Assembly (NCBI GenBank): GCA_047602755.1
Contig: JBLKOM010000003.1
Location: 124,001 to 188,000, forward strand
Length of the DNA: 64,000 nt
DNA from: JACJVV01 sp047602755
GTDB lineage: Archaea; Nanobdellota; Nanobdellia; Woesearchaeales; JACJVV01
Direction of reading: 5' to 3'
Shown here: one piece after another, positions 63,201 through 64,000 of the stretch
Layout: each line of letters opens with the position of its first letter
How positions within the stretch are numbered: the first letter of the stretch is position 1
Program-made: the position numbers and the translations under genes
The notes under the pieces: model-generated
What the model was told of the DNA's origin: nothing
What the model saw: the letters and a program-made list of their open reading frames with translations, nothing else
Database searches by the model: none

Positions 63201-64000
63201 ATGTTGAATTAATATTTCCACTTGTATCTCTAGCATTAATTGTTATATTTCCTAAAGTTCCAACATTTATTTGGCCTGACCAATTTTTTGGATTATTATT
63301 AATCATTTCAAAATAACTTGTAGTACTTATATTAGCAGATACATTTTCAGCATTTTTATCAGTTGTTACATTAATTGTAATAGGTTGATTTGATTGTGAA
63401 TACTCTTGATATTGAATGTCAACAAATTCAGGTAAAATTGTGTCAATTGTAATTTCTTTATTGATTTCGGCTAAGTTATTTGCATTATCGAATGCTGCAA
63501 CTCTAATAGTACAAGAATATTCTAAGTTTGGAATATTAGTACATCCTAATCTTGAAGCATTAATTTCAATTTCATAACGACTAGTTGTTGGATTAATAGT
63601 TAGATTATGTAATTCGCTACTAGCATTAACTGTTACATTTTTAACACCTGCAAGGATATCGGTTGCATTAACTGTAATGGTAAATGGTTTTGTATAATTA
63701 ATTTTTAATTCTGATTGTCCATTAAATAATACTTCATGTATAATTGGAGGTGATGTATCTACTGTAATACTAACATTTGCTTCGGCATAATTTCCTGCTT
63801 GATCAGTAACTCTTGCAGTAATGTTATACAAATCATCAGTACTAATTCCTAAATTTGAAAGATTAGTAGTTACAGTAAAAGTTCCTGGATTTGAACCTAT
63901 TAAACTTACATTGCTATTTGTAGAACCATAGTATATTATAGATGAATTTATTATTCCAAATACACTATTATGATTTGTTTCATCATCAACATGTATGCTA
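51235..64000 (-). CDS. Giant surface protein fused to a membrane helix and HerA/DUF87-type ATPase (N-terminus outside window)
   Basis: At least 4,250 residues; the frame is open through the right edge of the window, so the true start lies beyond. A TTG at 63831 is not a start: the frame continues upstream with beta-sandwich sequence. Numbering from there: many Ig/CARDB-like repeats with sequons to about 2,500; a beta-propeller-like region (about 2,580-2,940; SLFRPDDAIFTASTG); an Asp- then Gly/Ser/Pro-rich linker (about 3,345-3,395); Cys motif CGNNICELGENQFNCPIDC (about 3,415-3,435); a membrane helix (about 3,680-3,705); Walker A GSTGSGKS near 3,765; Walker B VVVFDEVHRLL; and a Lys/Asn-rich tail ending in a small helical motif (GYTITQIKNYLIKNKISKKV). 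One polypeptide thus joins a huge ectodomain to a cytoplasmic motor. Confidence 0.88.
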   Translation of the reverse strand, partial: SIHVDDETNHNSVFGIINSSIIYYGSTNSNVSLIGSNPGTFTVTTNLSNLGISTDDLYNITARVTDQAGNYAEANVSITVDTSPPIIHEVLFNGQSELKINYTKPFTITVNATDILAGVKNVTVNASSELHNLTINPTTSRYEIEINASRLGCTNIPNLEYSCTIRVAAFDNANNLAEINKEITIDTILPEFVDIQYQEYSQSNQPITINVTTDKNAENVSANISTTSYFEMINNNPKNWSGQINVGTLGNITINARDTSGNINSTLITVNIDDIPPTIDGISYSGMGISNSFDIFTFWVNVSDDANFTTGKIKNVTIYGPSGFEYILHNTTLSMNNFTTQLNFTQLGFDDEQYPDNQTNFTIRSYDLAGNMNETNYSFIIDNTPPSINGSYIHNNGSDDIIIPFNFTESNADYFEERFIMSINQSVNWTINVSDNYGIDNNSIYITSNCSDLKFRMPNITTNDKYQIELKAEDLNCIIDDGTQSITRRIIFNATDISNNTKTKEFEIIFLNFQPTIGLSLPKLDIEDIQLYNYDMNNDIINISFNVSTGNELKAIDPIMIHLISPYMPEADITYLQINENIDFTVIEGIRTYYYTFLFTPKYPGEYNITINATDNEGLVGILNIENYFKANNRTTGQITITNVTPLNFDDGTGIDKNQTVQLNILLKNTGNALMRDLDASLFYRVGQSNLTNFKSNGIVTNLTGNIFNCGIIYTNERVNPDNERYEECSFDVELNITNLAGHGNMTYEIQSNWLNPNASIRSPPPLSELIYIFIPENKSISVNDQVEHKNITSKTNVNLGYIEILNDGNSVIQALELEIIDDSLPFANNITITPINSENPQNLPIASSRIFEINTTIDVERGNHFGNVTVSSTSCEDCTQNITINFTAYDQGLLNIISPLPNTGNTFIVTRTEFNDEYNNETTCQLNTSLNEPLNNYPITISLYNNTDSSFVSSQTDNSNFAGKITTSFNDLYPGQYTIYCNATTNLENHVNITQNASLILELFGQLTLETFEISSDTIDITDPISNITLNATVKDEYDNFVQGANVSFYANFTDENIFTLIAYCITDINGYCNVTDYRPTTAVIATYSVKANATKAYYHESGILDEELTITGDYSAKIMVPSQDQKLFINNTYEFRVDITNGSTNDLVSNYNSLESLEWYIKNDSHDSEYELIIDEKERIYSFFVNLSKDFISLGKHILKVNFTVEGAGYESSEIDIAIWDYVNVSTFEINHTNVTRNEDGSPLNDTLLANATIIFNSSHEPVNNFECNWIYWYNTTYLIELGKSNTNENGLCEIVINPNSSFIVGPGKIILNLDDYNYSRPLQNVQTQNLSFNITENLSINIDSPIYSVSTPTVIFRNQTLNLNSTIFDLFNNYDLTELKNVTWNITNTTNDVFAIINQINATIEFNESYHLGIYNINITAEKDNYGNGTNITQIELRGWANSSEVILQDDFFDKGYYLVNESINVVCSVKDELGNDVSGYNVNISIYNEDFTSDNFTQTTNQSGQANYTFNLSDLGFPIGLFNASCIIEDTPNSPFTAILGSKFENDSIIIKDILNLSKNVTEEDQLIIYRSNNGSYLPHNISFEINVKNVSLGDVNNTYINYTYVEPLNSTNYIFNLPYGYEVSNCTTNEQGNCTIDIDVSNNLSIGINVFNVTATKDLHVTETLLQNVTVKGFSNVTWESDLDVPNLNFSNRSLVTSVCRVCESDTNSSVIYNYPVFANVTYPAYYLKQTFTGNLLTNRLMTSANRFSSLSYSSYLGDGSYLVSDTDINISTDNNFFIISNNFDGINFTNANIIISDMSENANISLLVKFVDDTYLTIFNEINYTQFLDSYTTGYIIDTAVGQVDSFTNLIIRINSNNSEQAYAVIDEISLENKKDLFTLSLGTNFKIVDANQGSNAPSYGNYSGDMEYLTQESIDDTSRGWHVSRGLGFISHNTMKNGGNQSLGVNGTVEPNQNLTMGLRTSSQSFNVSIHQDFGFFYRVNSTDVNLTVSFVDHNGASYHYEIGPYNKSEYPYVLMNGYRQIQIPINEIKQNIDTDILRHINFSFVNNLSISQSYEALLDTVYTQDQIIANKSNNGLAEFSWLPPLSGKLRVSCLIDDHADYYAYDNFIENILTIGDIAGDDEELEFDFNAVMNSEIISMYVNTGNLNGITLSNSVGKFTTLQIRNRKATSSDVRITIVPSSINDISLTQDQIDSIKLFSFDGYDYSTTINILNIRANGLISVPIYFRTTNDIINNYELFDTIDSIKNITHLSGMLKIEYLQTDEVFTRPFIIINRNYQASITDIRNSTGSYPLIVKPEQLLNISVDVLSDNNNELLIDSNYIISFNNTLNEILNVNYLSDYEFRRCKTISKALSNNINNVTVNIKCISPILLDEFQLPNISLQITPRLSDTLGFKPIGTSLIVIGNINYSDYVGPEIVSVDFTLYNDTNNITELVNVTSIIKDINNVTDAELFYGLIENINNVTFSDNINYTSNNYSFDSIGPSNDNYSISLNNISLLNNQKLIDLSADLLFTVPIIYRNITLTDNISNDSNTSNDIIPNNINFNNFTYKLELREEILSGNNNLFAKINITANENEIYNSQNYLGFEYEFMHNNMIVNNSLLSRNDLIWVSVPKNSTIVDLFFNMTPVPEHLEFVKFESVVILNQTPDKIYLAALDKELSSLFVLQSDINTNSFNYNIVQRIGGVRGDSPSRYSYPVSLHVSDNLLSVVDKHNGRIKTYNINTNNSKNIILTHNITYPSGTPISLFRPDDAIFTASTGVIVNTNQKSVILVTRGTQNYNEIKRIDLDSNNNPIFVNPISISYAPNSDLYYLLDNNKNMSTINSIILNSTDFIVNSSIIIEDLFTPPQMKPLISKIRIFNITVGAETRDIMVMVDKSHSMLYLLDITNGISTIVPNLVEISLPSIASQVSSNIVINPSDVSLYYNGTNYSIILSDISTNFLYTLTSPSWNGQWQYHSFQETFDELNPRDIVVDVGNNRFRRLDGSYGNVEFSHPGELNQSRGIISKKIIDQMNLYISNNCKSNNQFMFNNIRDFFNVDKNYLLNGNVIIDLNKVEYCNIPIGFEMLYPGKINISDMGILYDSQINMRNLQYQVSANSINLTINASNPINLTYSLSGILINNITNMSLDYEDMVDYYNFTKNFTTSSGRYLSLLSAKDNSSNKGTALSLFNVNSLAKLTGQLSNPDYDINVLFELSQSASDLDSRLDVLQTSKIIEVNRSQELNETIINTSYDLLYNVDSEILISGAEEVRQNVKILFKNAEFNIVNNTINQSIIIDLFDILSLNYPNNTISPNGYDSFGYGGVSIKNYLLNYDTVQIIFNISSLVNKLKNLDENSYSPNISSMRIYYCPTFNISNCSSSDWKQLTNYSIDEINYIITAYVPSTSSFIVVEKDLSGSGIIGDDEGMPDEGDSGSDDDDGASTQPPTTPGTPSSGGSGGSSGSSPVPTVITEQIFVYPDAFNESRFIITSECGNNICELGENQFNCPIDCSPEPVLINFSNIEHSVLLPGTTIQTFVEFESKIDSSTTIVFEFKNLELANYVSFAEPQFNLGPYQKRSIPVTITIPENARKQLITSYVYMYGAGPDSQKLVTLHIADHSDLLFDINTILSKNQLNPGEDANAMIALRNDILLNNMITIEYSVDFILPDGDIQNVYFSSEELLFNRIANLERTISLLDEEQRLIENQRSFLSKLFNPTNKEVMEGDYALTVSVIYNDIKSDQITQFSVKENIFANFYFRLSMFVLFLIAISGMLLYGYYKYSSYMRQNQRYIVPNLNDLPRQIKGKIAFKVGKIGGTDKIAYLESEDLTTHALVAGSTGSGKSVTASIVVEEALNNNIPAVVFDPTAQWTGLLSPLKDNRIMKSYSKFNMNADDARAYKGLIFTPKDDNFELDFKDYMTPGEATVFNLSGLTTSQYDSSVKKIIDTMFNQHWEESTTLKLVVVFDEVHRLLDPAAKSGGYESLIKACREFRKWGIGLVMASQVNSDFKEAIEGNVLTEMQLNTKNLEDINKIESKYGVEYSSRVTRQGVGIALVQQPKHNKGKPWFIEFRPPQHDPHKLSEEDLQKYQLFTDKLKFFKLILEELKVMNVNVSDYELDYTLASNKLKEGNFKIVDIYIDELKQSLEKLPNYEKAESNAKNNIKKKLEQKSKNVSNSQVISENNKIKNKEILNKNTNLLKDTDNNKSNLNKNLPNESKNGITNKSNVKEISEYIDRNTKKGYTITQIKNYLIKNKISKKVIDDAIIYSKQRK

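Noticed and set aside
63829..63831. TTG as the start of the giant protein
   Set aside because: The frame is open with similar beta-repeat sequence through to the window edge, so the gene begins outside the window.

Overview
The window is a strongly A+T-rich, gene-dense archaeal chromosome segment, most likely from a DPANN-type (Woesearchaeota/Pacearchaeota-like) lineage. That placement is an inference from gene content and style. Archaeal hallmarks are an SRP receptor FtsY next to prefoldin alpha, an archaeal-type prolyl-tRNA synthetase, an archaeal/eukaryotic-type methylthiotransferase, an OB-DHH RecJ-like protein, a TrmB regulator, a tRNA-Val with a bulge-helix-bulge intron, and TATA boxes about 25-27 nt upstream of many ATG codons, which implies leaderless mRNAs. 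Bacterial-type genes are mixed in: MnmA, MetA, LeuA, a YhaM-like nuclease and a VapBC-like toxin-antitoxin pair.

Layout. 0-4 kb: an ABC-exporter-like membrane domain without an ATPase, an anchored hypothetical, a GC-rich hairpin cluster, a squalene/phytoene synthase-like enzyme and an ALG5-like glycosyltransferase. 4-8.3 kb: a surface-protein operon whose large secreted protein is cut by an in-frame TAA just before a 27-bp tandem repeat. 8.4-13.2 kb: toxin-antitoxin, tRNA methylthiotransferase, pilin-like protein, intron-bearing tRNA-Val followed by three perfect-period 75-bp repeats ending in the tRNA 3' sequence, and MnmA. 13.3-20.3 kb: PLD-like protein, FtsY, prefoldin, ScpA, an HPF-like protein and NAD kinase. 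20.3-31.2 kb: a PEPCK-fold protein, aminotransferase, radical SAM protein, MetA, RecB-like nuclease, metallopeptidase-like protein, DHH protein and small membrane proteins including an isolated voltage-sensor domain. 31.2-40.8 kb: kinase, leuA, YhaM-like, ProRS, membrane and coiled-coil proteins, a 45-residue zinc ribbon and TrmB.

42.4-64 kb is one minus-strand block of three very large surface genes. The first (at least 4,250 residues, its N-terminus beyond the window) and the second (664 residues) both carry an ectodomain, one membrane helix and a cytoplasmic HerA/DUF87-type ATPase. The third (2,229 residues) is a surface protein with a membrane helix and a cytoplasmic tail. They look like one envelope-spanning machine.

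The two observations I consider most novel are (1) tandem Leu-rich leader peptides with mutually exclusive RNA pairings in front of leuA, which suggests ribosome-mediated attenuation in an archaeon, and (2) the pair of giant-ectodomain/HerA-ATPase fusion proteins. The tRNA-derived 75-bp tandem hairpins come next.
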